Below are positions 27,671 through 37,317 of a stretch of 64,000 nucleotides of DNA, piece after piece (position 1 is the first letter of the stretch; every line of letters begins with the position of its first letter). The notes under the pieces were generated by a model that was not told where the DNA came from, did no database searches, and saw only the letters and a list, made by a program, of their open reading frames with translations. Where the stretch lies: the NCBI GenBank assembly GCA_007741555.1, contig CP036526.1, forward strand, positions 7,677,719-7,741,718, written 5' to 3'. The DNA comes from Stieleria marina (GTDB taxonomy: Bacteria; Planctomycetota; Planctomycetia; Pirellulales; Pirellulaceae). The translations under genes and the position numbers were made by a program.

Positions 27671-29232
27671 CACAGTTAATCATCATCGCGATCTATCTTG
27701 CTTTGCTGGTGGCCATGGGGCTATCCGCCAGTCGGCTTTTTCGAGGCACTGCGGACGACTACATGTTCGCCAGCCACTCGATCGGGCCGTTTCTGTTGTT
27801 GATGTCGCTTTTTGGAACCACGATGACGGCCTTTGCGTTAGTTGGATCCACGGGAAAGGCGTATGCCGTTGGTGCCGGCGTGTATGGGCTGTTGGCATCG
27901 GCCAGTGGAATCATTCACTCGCTATGCTTCTTCCTGATCGGTGTTCCCCTTTGGCGACTTGGTAATCGTCACGGCTATCGAACTCAGATTCAGTTTTTTC
28001 GCGATCGCTTGGACAACAACTTCATCGGATTGCTGCTGTTTCCGGTGTTGGTCTTTCTGGTGATCGGCTATTTGATGGTCGGTGTACTGGGCGGCGGCAG
28101 TGTGGTTCAAGCGGTAACCGAAGGTGCGTTCAGCAAAATGGGCTGGTTCAAATCGTACGACTACGGTGTCCCGTCGCCGATAGCGTCCGCAGTGATTTGT
28201 GCGGTCGTTTTGACGTACGTCTTTTTTGGCGGCATGCGTGGAACCGCCTGGGCCAATGCGTTCCAAACCGGACTGTTCATGATCCTGGGTCTGGTGACGT
28301 TTGTCGTAATCGCCAATTCGATTGGCGGCACCAGCAGCTTCGCCGACAACTTACAGATCGCGTCGGCACAAGCCGATGCGTCGCTGATTGCACGCGACAA
28401 AATCCCCAAGACGGTTTTCTTTTCGTTCTTGTTGATCCCTCTGTCCGTGGGAATGTTTCCGCACATCTTTCAGCATTGGCTGACGGCTCGAAGCGCCGCG
28501 GCATTCAAACTGCCCATCGTCGTGCATCCGATTTTTATCATGATCGTTTGGGTGCCTTGTGTGCTGCTGGGCGTTTGGGCCAGCGGACCTGCTAGCGGCA
28601 TCGCTGATCAGCTTGCTGCGATGGATCCACATGATCGCGGCAACGCGGTATTGGGCGCACTGGTCAGCACGCATGCAGGACCACTGCTGGGAGGATTACT
28701 GACGGCCGGTATTTTGGCGGCGATCATGTCATCGCTGGACAGCCAGTTTCTCTGTTTGGGAACCATGTTTACCGAAGACATTTTGCGAAGCAACTCACGT
28801 CATGCTCAAGACGAAAAGAAAACGGTCCGCCACGCTCGCGGCTTTGTCATCGCCGTTGTCGTCGCAACCTATCTGCTTAGCCTAGTATTGCCTCGCAGCG
28901 TATTTGATCTGGGCCTATGGTCGTTCGCCGGATTCACTGGCCTGTTTCCGTTGGTATTCGCTGCGATCTACTGGCGTAGGCTATCGGCGGCGGGAGCCAT
29001 CTGCAGCGCGATCGCGACTTTTGCGTCTTGGGGCGTTTTGTTCTATCGCTCGGACTTTGGCGGCAATCCTCGCTACAGTTTCCCCGAATCTCCGGTCCGT
29101 GCGGGTGATTTCACGCTCATCCCGCCATTGCACCCCGTCGTTACAGTATTCGTAATATCCGCCTTCGTCATCGTTGTCGTGTCGCTGCTAACAAAGGCTC
29201 CGAAAGAATCGACGCTCAAGAAATTTTTCTAA
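27667..29232 (+). CDS. Sodium:solute symporter family protein
   Basis: The gene encodes 521 residues with about 13 membrane helices. It has FASHSIGPFLLLMSLFGTTMTAF near the N terminus, VFFGGMRGTAWANAFQ in the middle and ILAAIMSSLDSQFLCLGTMFTEDI, the sodium-binding region of SSS family members (compare PutP and PanF). It couples sodium entry to uptake of an organic solute. Its start overlaps the DUF3311 gene. The next two genes on the same strand are exported enzymes, so the substrate could be a product of the Ntn-hydrolase, but that is speculative. Confidence 0.92.
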   Translation: MTQLIIIAIYLALLVAMGLSASRLFRGTADDYMFASHSIGPFLLLMSLFGTTMTAFALVGSTGKAYAVGAGVYGLLASASGIIHSLCFFLIGVPLWRLGNRHGYRTQIQFFRDRLDNNFIGLLLFPVLVFLVIGYLMVGVLGGGSVVQAVTEGAFSKMGWFKSYDYGVPSPIASAVICAVVLTYVFFGGMRGTAWANAFQTGLFMILGLVTFVVIANSIGGTSSFADNLQIASAQADASLIARDKIPKTVFFSFLLIPLSVGMFPHIFQHWLTARSAAAFKLPIVVHPIFIMIVWVPCVLLGVWASGPASGIADQLAAMDPHDRGNAVLGALVSTHAGPLLGGLLTAGILAAIMSSLDSQFLCLGTMFTEDILRSNSRHAQDEKKTVRHARGFVIAVVVATYLLSLVLPRSVFDLGLWSFAGFTGLFPLVFAAIYWRRLSAAGAICSAIATFASWGVLFYRSDFGGNPRYSFPESPVRAGDFTLIPPLHPVVTVFVISAFVIVVVSLLTKAPKESTLKKFF

Positions 29233-29336
29233 GCACTGATTCTCCAAGGTCGGCCGCCGGCGTGGGGGAACGGCAGCGCAGTCGTTGGAGGATGACCAAG
29301 TCACGATCGACTACTCACCGCAAGAATCGCAACAAC

Positions 29337-30464
29337 ATGAATGTTGAACTAGCTATCTCCGCCGCAACAAACGGTCGTTCATGGCTGTGCTTGATTGCCG
29401 TGCTACTTTTTTCGGGCGTCAATTCGGCTCAAGAAAGCGAATCGGCTGCGAAACCTGCTTTGACGGAGGCCCAGGCAACCACATTCGCGCGGCTTGCTCT
29501 CAAGGGCATTGCGCAGGAGTATCCCAACAAACCGTCCAACGTGATGGACACGGCCGACGATGTGCGTTCACCCCAATCGATGCACCCTGCTTTCTATGGC
29601 AGTTTCGATTGGCACTCATCAGTACACGGGCACTGGATGCTCGCGAGACTATTGAAGATGCATCCCGATGCTCTTATCGCGACTGAGATTCGCGCAGCGC
29701 TCAATTCACAACTCACCGCAGAAAACCTGACACAAGAAGCTGCCTATTTCGCGGCTGACCACAACAAATCATTTGAGCGAATGTACGGCTGGGCCTGGCT
29801 GATGCAATTAGTCGCCGAACTACATGACTGGGACGATTCCGATGCACGGCGTTGGCGAGAACACGTGCGGCCGCTTGAAGAACAAATCACGAAGCGAATG
29901 AATGACTATCTGCCAAAGCTGACGTTTCCCATTCGCACGGGGGTTCACGCTGACACAGGTTTTGCAATCGGCATGCTAGTGGATTACGCTCGCGCGACCA
30001 GCAATACCGAACTGGAGCAACTGCTGGTCGGCAAATCAAAAGCGTTCTATCGATCCGACATCGATTATCCCGCCCACTACGAACCGTCGGGACATGACTT
30101 TTTCTCTTCCGGATTCAATGAAGCCGATTTGATGCGTCGAGTCCTTTCCAAGGAAGAGTACGTCACCTGGTTGGATCGATTTCTTCCCCAACTGCGAACA
30201 AAAACGATGGGCGAAATGATGCGGCCTGTCGAGGTCAGCGACGTGACCGATGGGCACTTGGTCCATCTGGCGGGACTCAATCTATCCAGAGCGTGGACCA
30301 TGACAGGCATCGCCCGAGCACTCCCGGAGAGCGATCCACGCCGACAATCCCTTTTTAGCAGTGCCAAACAGCATGCCGATGCTGGATTAAAATATGTTTC
30401 CAGCGGGCACTACGAAGGCGAGCATTGGTTGGCCACGTTTGCGGTCTACCACTTGTCGCAATAG
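29337..30464 (+). CDS. DUF2891-family exported protein
   Basis: The gene encodes 375 residues from the ATG at 29337; an ATG at 29292 directly after GGAGG is an alternative. A hydrophobic stretch (WLCLIAVLLFSGVNSA) is a signal peptide. HPAFYGSFDWHSSVHGHWMLARLL is the DUF2891 hallmark, followed by FERMYGWAWLMQL, an alpha/alpha-barrel-like pattern seen in several glycan-degrading families. FPIRTGVHADTGFAIGM and EYVTWLDRFLP continue it. Enzymatic activity is not established for the family as far as I know. It lies about 105 bases after the symporter gene. Confidence 0.85.
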   Translation: MNVELAISAATNGRSWLCLIAVLLFSGVNSAQESESAAKPALTEAQATTFARLALKGIAQEYPNKPSNVMDTADDVRSPQSMHPAFYGSFDWHSSVHGHWMLARLLKMHPDALIATEIRAALNSQLTAENLTQEAAYFAADHNKSFERMYGWAWLMQLVAELHDWDDSDARRWREHVRPLEEQITKRMNDYLPKLTFPIRTGVHADTGFAIGMLVDYARATSNTELEQLLVGKSKAFYRSDIDYPAHYEPSGHDFFSSGFNEADLMRRVLSKEEYVTWLDRFLPQLRTKTMGEMMRPVEVSDVTDGHLVHLAGLNLSRAWTMTGIARALPESDPRRQSLFSSAKQHADAGLKYVSSGHYEGEHWLATFAVYHLSQ

Positions 30465-30536
30465 TCAAATCGACTGGCTGCGGTGCAGACAAATGACCGC
30501 GGTGCACGACAACACGACCATTAGAGAGAATTGACG

Positions 30537-32468
30537 ATGTTTATCTTTGTCCGCGCTGTTGCCGTTGCACTCCTCCTTGTGGCAAACGGATTCAGCTGCA
30601 CGACGGTCCTTGTATCCGGCCGTGTCACCGTAGACGGTCGACCGCTGCTATGGAAAAACCGCGACACATGGCAAACTCAGAACGAAGTTCTCTATGCCGA
30701 TACCGGCAAGTACGCTCTGGTCGGCGTGGTCAACGCGGAAGCCGCCAAACGAGTCTGGATGGGGACAAACGAAGCGGGTTTTTGCATCGAAAATTCGCTC
30801 AGCCGTGACTTAAGCGGCAGCAAGGGTGTGTCCGGTGGCATGGGGAACGGATCGTTGATTCGCCTGGCCTTGGAGACATGCGATAGCGCCGATGCGTTCG
30901 AACAATTGCTGATCACAACCAATTCGCCGGGCCGTCGAACCGAAGGTAATTTTGGAGTCATCGATGCTGCTGGAAGTGCAGTGATGTTCGAGGTCGGCCC
31001 GACCAGCTATCTCAAATTCGATGCTAATGATCCCAAAGTCGCACCCGATGGAATCATTGTTCGTGCAAACACCAGCGTTTCAGGATCGTTGGAAACTGCT
31101 CCGAAAACCCCGCTCGCCGATTTACCAGTCTTGGAAGCCCGATACAGCGGACTGCGGTACTGCCGCGCACGTGAAATTTGTTTGCAACAGTTGAAGGCAA
31201 CGAACTTGGATGTTCGCTTCATGCTTCAGGATCTTGCTCGCGACATCGAAATCATCAAGACAGCCGAAGCGAAAGCCGGCGACCTAGTCGATACGGCACG
31301 GACCCTGAATCGCAACACCACCGTGTCGGCCGTCGTCTTTCAAGGTGTCCTGCCGGGTGCGTCTCCGACGGGCACAACGATGTGGACGTTACTGGGTGAG
31401 CCAGCGTTTTCGATCGCGGTTCCCAATTGGGTAACCCAGGGCAGAATTGCCCAGCAACTCAACGGTGACGGAAAGAGTTCGATTTGCGAACTATCGGTCC
31501 AACTTCGTCAACGAAACTATCAAGCTGATTTGTCGAAACGTAAAGACTATTTGATGCCCAATCATCTGGACCAAATTCGTCAGGCAACGCTCGCAGTGGA
31601 AGACGAAACGATCGACGAACTGCAGCGCGTCAGGGCACAGCTTTGCCACGACCAACCGTCTTCGGAGCAATTCTGGAACCTTCACCAGAAAGCTGCCCGG
31701 AACGCTCAAGCTGGACTTGAACAACTGTGCCAAGTCATTCAACAACCCGCTCGCCGCACGAAAGGTCAAATCAGACTCGCCGCCGATTTCCGTTTTGATG
31801 AACCCGATGGAACCAAACTGGCCGACGTCGCAAATTTAGCCGGCAAGGAAGTCTTTGACGGTGGACTGTCTGATTGCCGCGTCAAAGCAGGCAGTTTTCG
31901 AGTTCGTCGCAATGAATATCAGAGCGTAAATCGCTTTGTTGACGTGACGCCCAACGTGCGCGTTTCACCTGACAGTCACGGGTTTCCCAAGACGCAACGT
32001 GGATGGATCGTTATCGAAATTGCTGGCTGGAACCTGTTGGGCGACCAAACCGGCGAAACTGTCCGCGTGGGGTTTGCTTCGCAAAGTGACAATGACATCC
32101 ACACCGTGGGCCTGGAGATTCGCCGAACGAAAGCGAACAAGGTGGCGATCCGAGGAGTCGGTTTTGGCGACGGAGCGACTGATGTCAATCTAAGAGTACT
32201 CTGGCCGGCGAAACAAACCCAGCCGATCGCGTTTGCCTTGGAACTTGACAAGGTCGCAGGCAACAGCGGCGAAGGTGACTCCGGGGGCAGGTACCGTTTG
32301 TACGTTCGCCCAAGCGGCCAATCGAACTTCAAGCCGCTTGGCGAAGTGGGGAAGGTTCGACGACTCCGAAACGGCAACCAATTGGCGTTGCACGTCGAAG
32401 GCTACTTCGGCGGCGAGGCCGAGTTCTTGGACATCGACCGAATCTACTACTCCACAGCAAGACCATAA
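30537..32468 (+). CDS. Exported Ntn-hydrolase (C45/choloylglycine-hydrolase-like) with a C-terminal beta domain
   Basis: The gene encodes 643 residues from the ATG at 30537, six bases after GAGAGAA; an in-frame TTG at 30531 is less likely. The signal peptide (VRAVAVALLLVANGFS) ends just before C21. CTTVLVSG, then LLWKNRDTW and RVWMGTNEAGFCIENSLS, resembles the start of Ntn-hydrolases of the acyltransferase/linear amide hydrolase type, in which a free N-terminal Cys is the nucleophile. Signal-peptide cleavage would expose it directly. Residues about 400-643 are a separate beta-rich domain, probably a concanavalin-like fold. The likely reaction is hydrolysis of an amide or peptide outside the cytoplasm. 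Confidence 0.78.
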   Translation: MFIFVRAVAVALLLVANGFSCTTVLVSGRVTVDGRPLLWKNRDTWQTQNEVLYADTGKYALVGVVNAEAAKRVWMGTNEAGFCIENSLSRDLSGSKGVSGGMGNGSLIRLALETCDSADAFEQLLITTNSPGRRTEGNFGVIDAAGSAVMFEVGPTSYLKFDANDPKVAPDGIIVRANTSVSGSLETAPKTPLADLPVLEARYSGLRYCRAREICLQQLKATNLDVRFMLQDLARDIEIIKTAEAKAGDLVDTARTLNRNTTVSAVVFQGVLPGASPTGTTMWTLLGEPAFSIAVPNWVTQGRIAQQLNGDGKSSICELSVQLRQRNYQADLSKRKDYLMPNHLDQIRQATLAVEDETIDELQRVRAQLCHDQPSSEQFWNLHQKAARNAQAGLEQLCQVIQQPARRTKGQIRLAADFRFDEPDGTKLADVANLAGKEVFDGGLSDCRVKAGSFRVRRNEYQSVNRFVDVTPNVRVSPDSHGFPKTQRGWIVIEIAGWNLLGDQTGETVRVGFASQSDNDIHTVGLEIRRTKANKVAIRGVGFGDGATDVNLRVLWPAKQTQPIAFALELDKVAGNSGEGDSGGRYRLYVRPSGQSNFKPLGEVGKVRRLRNGNQLALHVEGYFGGEAEFLDIDRIYYSTARP

Positions 32469-32533
32469 GTCACTGCTGAAAAGACGAATCGCATAGTCGA
32501 CGCGTCTGGTCGTGGATTCGTCTGCTACCAAAT

Positions 32534-32559
32534 GGCCTTTCGCTTCAACGCGAAAGGCC
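32534..32559. terminator. Perfect 10-bp hairpin between convergent genes
   Basis: GGCCTTTCGC at 32534-32543 pairs perfectly with GCGAAAGGCC at 32550-32559 across the six-base loop TTCAAC. It lies between the stop codons of two convergent genes. There is no T-run on either side, so a bidirectional or factor-assisted terminator is the likely role. Confidence 0.7.
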
Positions 32560-32570
32560 CGGCAGAGAGC

Positions 32571-33371
32571 TTAGTTACCAAATGGGTCGGCGCCACCACC
32601 GCCACCGAATGGATCAGCCATCGCGTCGCCGCCTCCACCAAATGGGTCGGCTGCGGGAGCAACGCCACCGGCTCCGCCAAACGGATCCGCGGCAGGAGCA
32701 TCTGATGCGCCACCAAAGACTCCATCACCAGCAGCTTCGACTCCGGCACCTACGTCAGCCATGCCATCGTCAGGGAGCGGATCCAAAGTGCCTTTGAGCG
32801 CGTCGTCGGCGACAATCTTGGCATCACCCATCGCCATATTCGGCGCGTCATCTTTGAAGGGATTCTCTGCAGCTGGCGGCGTGGGAGGTGGCGTCACGCT
32901 TGCGGTTCCCGGTGCCGCGACAACACCAGGTCGCGTCGAGCGAATTTCGTTCATTCGGACGTTGGATCGAGAAGCTGCCGACATCAGTGCTTGCAGGCGA
33001 GCCGCTTGGCGAATCTGTTCTAGTTTCAATCGCCCGGAACCTTGAAAACGCGAAAGTGAACGACCGATTGCGACCGTTGTCTTTCCGCTCGCTTCCAACT
33101 GTGCGCCCTGCTGCCAATCCGATTCAGCTTCATAGCTGCTTCCGGTCATCGTCGAAACAATGCCGCGGAAATAATAAGCGCGGGGATCTTTCGAGCCAGC
33201 ATTGATGGCCGACGAAAACAATTGGCGAGCTTCGTCATAGCGCCCTGCGTAAAACGAGTGCACACCGCGTCCATAGATTTCAGCCAAAACGGCGTCTTGC
33301 GAAGACGCAGTTTGAGGTGCAATTGTTGTGGACGCGCAAACCAGCGCGATGACAGTCAAGCAGTATTTCAT
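32571..33371 (-). CDS. Exported TPR-like protein with DPFGG repeats
   Basis: The gene encodes 266 residues from the ATG at 33371 (MKYCLTVIALVC), the start of a signal peptide; an upstream ATG at 33404 would break it. Residues about 35-90 (YGRGVHSFYAGRYDEARQLFSSAINAG, then DPRAYYFRGIV) are a TPR-like hairpin pair. The C-terminal ~80 residues are low complexity, with four or five ADPFGG(G) units. The type is familiar from planctomycete genomes but has no known function. The DNA encoding the repeats is in frame and could vary in copy number. Confidence 0.8.
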   Translation of the reverse strand: MKYCLTVIALVCASTTIAPQTASSQDAVLAEIYGRGVHSFYAGRYDEARQLFSSAINAGSKDPRAYYFRGIVSTMTGSSYEAESDWQQGAQLEASGKTTVAIGRSLSRFQGSGRLKLEQIRQAARLQALMSAASRSNVRMNEIRSTRPGVVAAPGTASVTPPPTPPAAENPFKDDAPNMAMGDAKIVADDALKGTLDPLPDDGMADVGAGVEAAGDGVFGGASDAPAADPFGGAGGVAPAADPFGGGGDAMADPFGGGGGADPFGN

Positions 33372-33519
33372 ATCGGTAGAGTCCTCCCCGAAAGGTATCG
33401 GCACGGGTCAGCCTGTTGCCCAGTGGAGCGTAAGTTCTTTACCGAGACTCTAGTTATTCCGGTTGTACCGAGCAAACGTTTTTGTGGCTGAGAGCCCATA
33501 AAACCCGCTCGAATGCCTC

Positions 33520-34947
33520 CTACGCAGCGGCTTTCGTTGCGTTTTGCGACAGTTCTTCGTCGACCTTCGATTTTTCAGATTCCGAAGCCGGGTGGATGAC
33601 CTGCTTCAAATGTTCGACGGCCTGACGCAGCTGCGGGTCAAAATCGACACTCGACTGCTCCGACGATTTCGCAATCACGGGCTTCGCGGAATCCTCGGCC
33701 CCTTCGCCGGTCTCCCCCCCGTTTTCTTCGCTGGACTGATCCGTGAAAAGTTTGTCGGCCAAAAGTGGATACGAAGCCTGTTCGCGTCGCCGGATCATTT
33801 CGACCAACGTTTCATCGTCGACCGGAACGACTAATCCATCATCGGGAGTCACCCCCCACTCGTCTTCCTCAGTGGCGTCCGCCTTGCGATGAATGTTCTT
33901 GTCACTGGGGCGAAAGTACCGTGCCACCGTCAACCTCAGGGCACTACGGCCGAATTGCAGCGGCAAAATATTTTGCACGGTGCCTTTGCCGTAACTGCGT
34001 GTTCCGACAATCGACGCGCGCTGATGATCCTGCAAACTTGCCGCAACGATCTCACTGGCGCTAGCGGAACCGCCGTCGATCAAGACGACCATCGGCTTGC
34101 CGGGATCAACCAGGGTACCCAACTGAGCTTCATAAACATCTTCGATGACGTTTCCGCGGATCCGCGTCGAGACGATCTTCCCTTCATCCAGAAACATGTC
34201 GCTGATGTCGCGAGCGGCGTAAAGCAGCCCTCCAGAGTTTCCGCGAACGTCCAAAATCAACGCGTTGAAATCGTTGTCCAGCGCCCCGAGTACACGCTGC
34301 AATTCGTTGACCGTTTTTTCACCAAAACTTGTGAGGCGGACGTAGGCAGTTTGTGGATCGGATTTCAATCGATAGACCCAGTGATTGTCTTTGTCGCGGT
34401 GGTCACCAATGACGGATTCCAATTCGATGGTGGCTCGGCTGACATTGACCAAGAGCGTTTCGTCGTTTTCACGCATCAAACCAACTTTCACGGTCGTGCC
34501 AACTGGGCCTTTCAACCGATCACTTACCGCACGCAGCTCCATCGTCGAAACATCCACATCATCGACCGAGATGATTCGGTCATTTGGCAAAATGCCAGCC
34601 TTCAGAGCGGGCGACCCAACAAGCGGAGTAATGACGCGAACCGGTTTTTCTTTGTCAGGTTGTTCGACAAAGATCCCGATGCCCGCGAATTCTTGGTTGA
34701 TGCTGTTTTGGAATGACTCGTACTGATCTCCCGGTATGAAACTGCTGTTTTCGTCCAACGCATCGGTCATGCCGTTCATCGCTGCGGTCAACAAATCGTC
34801 GACTTCGACAGGATCGACGTAGTTTTGATTGATCAATTCCAACGCATCGCCCACCATCATCGCGGTTCGAGTTCGGCGGTGGGTCGCGTAGCAAAGCACG
34901 GCAACGCACATTGCGATCAAAATTGCGTTCAGATTACGGGGCAGCAT
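33520..34947 (-). CDS. S41-family C-terminal processing peptidase
   Basis: The gene encodes 475 residues. A single hydrophobic N-terminal segment (LNAILIAMCVAVLCYA) anchors or exports it. A PDZ domain spans about residues 85-170 (GSPALKAGILPNDRIISVDD). The catalytic core has S296 in DGGSASASE and K321 in RSYGKGTVQ, with the 25-residue Ser-Lys spacing of the Prc/CtpA family. These enzymes trim unfolded C termini of exported proteins. The C-terminal ~100 residues are an acidic, Ser-rich extension. It follows the exonuclease gene 57 bases away on the same strand. Confidence 0.94.
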   Translation of the reverse strand: MLPRNLNAILIAMCVAVLCYATHRRTRTAMMVGDALELINQNYVDPVEVDDLLTAAMNGMTDALDENSSFIPGDQYESFQNSINQEFAGIGIFVEQPDKEKPVRVITPLVGSPALKAGILPNDRIISVDDVDVSTMELRAVSDRLKGPVGTTVKVGLMRENDETLLVNVSRATIELESVIGDHRDKDNHWVYRLKSDPQTAYVRLTSFGEKTVNELQRVLGALDNDFNALILDVRGNSGGLLYAARDISDMFLDEGKIVSTRIRGNVIEDVYEAQLGTLVDPGKPMVVLIDGGSASASEIVAASLQDHQRASIVGTRSYGKGTVQNILPLQFGRSALRLTVARYFRPSDKNIHRKADATEEDEWGVTPDDGLVVPVDDETLVEMIRRREQASYPLLADKLFTDQSSEENGGETGEGAEDSAKPVIAKSSEQSSVDFDPQLRQAVEHLKQVIHPASESEKSKVDEELSQNATKAAA

Positions 34948-35004
34948 ATTTAAGTTTGTGTTGGTCGATTCAACAGGGAAAAACAGTAGCCATCTTTGCT
35001 CCCG

Positions 35005-35829
35005 CTAGGAAACCAATTCCTCGGATTCCCAAGGGTCATGCCAGTCATCCCAGTGGCTGAGATAATCCGAATAGGCTTTGCAGTCGTCGGCCCGTTCTTC
35101 GATCCAGTGCTTGGTATTGGCAACGATTTCGATCTCTCGCTCCAAGGTCAATCGCCCGCAGAGCACCATGGATCGTAGAAAAACAAAGTACGTGTCCAGC
35201 ACATCACACCGGCAATAGTCGCTGATCGATTGCAATTCGCCGGCATCGTACTGTTGCTGCACTTGATCGCCTCGCAAATCCATTTTGCCAGGTTTACCAA
35301 GCAATTTGGAGGCAAGATTGAGACCGCCATTCAGACGAGCGGCGCCGAAATTCGTTAACAGTTCTTGCAGATCCAAATGCGAATTGGAATTGAACCGATT
35401 GCGAGGCGATTTGTAACCGTCGTCAGAAAACCACTTTGGCAGCGAAATCCCGAAACGAAAGGCAGCCATTTCCATCAGCGGCAAATCGAAGGACCGTCCG
35501 TTGAAAGTGACCCACTGCGGACGCCGGTAGATCTCCCAGCCTTTCCAAAAATGAGCCGTAATCACGTGGCTGCGAAAATCCGGTTCATCGAGTGAAACCA
35601 AGTCGATGATCTCGAAGTCCGGATTTACTTTGGCAATCACGACCGAAATCGGCATCTGAAATGTGTGCGGAATGAAGGTCGTCCCCTTCTGTTCCATCAA
35701 CTCATCTTGGTACTTGGTCACCGCTTCCTTGGGCGTCAGCTGTTCGCCCGGATAACGGACCTTCGCGATCAGCTCACCATCGGCGATACTTTCGGCATCG
35801 AAAATCAAGTGCGATACTTTTTCGGGCAT
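35005..35829 (-). CDS. PolB-like 3'-5' exonuclease
   Basis: The gene encodes 274 residues with the DEDD exonuclease residues: D11 and E13 in LIFDAESIADG, Asp in FNGRSFDLPLME and Asp in DYCRCDVLDTYF, and no polymerase domain. This matches the stand-alone family of predicted 3'-5' exonucleases related to DNA polymerase B. It probably degrades DNA or RNA from the 3' end in the cytoplasm, perhaps in repair. It is divergent from pepT and upstream of the S41 peptidase gene. Confidence 0.9.
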   Translation of the reverse strand: MPEKVSHLIFDAESIADGELIAKVRYPGEQLTPKEAVTKYQDELMEQKGTTFIPHTFQMPISVVIAKVNPDFEIIDLVSLDEPDFRSHVITAHFWKGWEIYRRPQWVTFNGRSFDLPLMEMAAFRFGISLPKWFSDDGYKSPRNRFNSNSHLDLQELLTNFGAARLNGGLNLASKLLGKPGKMDLRGDQVQQQYDAGELQSISDYCRCDVLDTYFVFLRSMVLCGRLTLEREIEIVANTKHWIEERADDCKAYSDYLSHWDDWHDPWESEELVS

Positions 35830-35994
35830 CGGTGAACCAAGTCTTGGATGATGAGGATTCGGTTTGCACCGAACAACTTCACAGACTTTACCATAGCCTC
35901 ATTTCAATCGCATCGACCCCATTACTCGCCCCCAAAAATTCGCCCTCCCAGAAACCGATCTCCAAAGTTCGTTTACTCGCGCCCCAGCATTCTG

Positions 35995-37260
35995 ATGACA
36001 TCTACGCAAATAGCCGACGTTCCGATCAATCGCCAACGACTATTGGAGCGTTTTCTTCGCTATGTTCGCGTCGGGACGTCGGCCGATCCGACCAGCAACA
36101 CTTACCCTAGTTCGCCTGAGCAAGCTGATCTGAATCGCATTTTGCGTGATGAGCTCTTGGCAATGTCGGTTACCGACGCGCATCAAGACGAAAACGCCCT
36201 GACATGGGGCACGATTCCGGCGACCAACGGCGGCGGTACCCCCACAGTCGCCGTCGTCGCGCACGTGGATACTTCGCCGGACGCTCCCGGGGACAACGTA
36301 ATGCCTCAGGTGATCGAATCCTACGAAGGTGGTGATATCGAATTGCCTTCGGGAAAAATGATCACGGTGGCAACCGCGCGCGAGCTGGAAGATTTGGTGG
36401 GAACAACATTGATCACCACCGATGGCACGACACTGCTGGGCGGTGATGACAAAGCCGGCGTGGCCATCATCATGGAACTGGCTCTTACCTTGATCGAAAA
36501 CCCTCATTTGTCGCACGGCCCCGTCAAACTGATGTTCACCTGCGACGAAGAAATTGGTCATGGCACAGACAAAATTGACCTGCAGAAACTGGACGCAACC
36601 GTGGCTTACACGCTTGATAGCGGCGGCGAAGGAGTGCTGGATGTCGAGACGTTTTCCGCAGACGCCGCAACCGTTCATTTTACGGGTTACAACATTCACC
36701 CCGCGATTGCCAAAGACCGCCTGGTCAACGCTCTTCGCGGTGCAGCAGATTTTGTAGCCGCGTTACCACGTGATACTTGCACGCCAGAGACGACCGAGGA
36801 CCGTGAAGGATTCATTCATCCCCACCGAATCAGTGGTGGCAATGGCGAAGCAACGGTGGATCTAATTTTGCGATCGTTTGAAACGCCGCAACTGACCGAG
36901 TACGCCAAGATCGTTCGCGACACCGCCGACAAAGTGGTAGAAAAAACACCAGGACTCTCGGTCGACGTCACGATTCGACAGCAGTATCGCAACTTGCGAG
37001 AAGGCCTGGACAAATTGCCCGAATCCGTTGAGCTGGCCGAGCAGGCGTTTGCAAACCTTGGCCGCGAGTGCAAAAAGACGATCGTCCGTGGGGGCACCGA
37101 TGGAAGCCGATTGACTGAGAAAGGATTACCAACACCTAACCTGTCCAGCGGTCAACACAACATCCACTCGGTCACCGAATTCGCGTGTCTGGATGAAATG
37201 GAACACGCGGTGGAGCACTTGATCGAACTACTTCGCCTTTGGGGTGAAGTGCGTTCATAG
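35995..37260 (+). CDS. pepT: Peptidase T (tripeptide aminopeptidase)
   Basis: The gene encodes 421 residues from the ATG at 35995 (MTSTQIADVP), a normal PepT length; the frame is open further upstream without a better start. Zinc ligands and catalytic residues of the M20 family are visible: H90 and D92 in VAHVDTSPDAPG, Asp in LLGGDDKAGV, the Glu pair in CDEEIGHGTDKID, Asp in YTLDSGGEG and His in LSSGQHNIHS. It removes N-terminal residues from tripeptides in the cytoplasm. Confidence 0.95.
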   Translation: MTSTQIADVPINRQRLLERFLRYVRVGTSADPTSNTYPSSPEQADLNRILRDELLAMSVTDAHQDENALTWGTIPATNGGGTPTVAVVAHVDTSPDAPGDNVMPQVIESYEGGDIELPSGKMITVATARELEDLVGTTLITTDGTTLLGGDDKAGVAIIMELALTLIENPHLSHGPVKLMFTCDEEIGHGTDKIDLQKLDATVAYTLDSGGEGVLDVETFSADAATVHFTGYNIHPAIAKDRLVNALRGAADFVAALPRDTCTPETTEDREGFIHPHRISGGNGEATVDLILRSFETPQLTEYAKIVRDTADKVVEKTPGLSVDVTIRQQYRNLREGLDKLPESVELAEQAFANLGRECKKTIVRGGTDGSRLTEKGLPTPNLSSGQHNIHSVTEFACLDEMEHAVEHLIELLRLWGEVRS

Positions 37261-37317
37261 CTCGCGCCTGGCGACAGCGCACTGCTGCCACGACCATTCG
37301 AAACGTGTTGCGGATCG

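Noticed and set aside
33889-34716. 275-codon + strand frame inside the S41 peptidase gene
   Set aside because: It is antisense to residues with catalytic motifs and has no recognisable domain.
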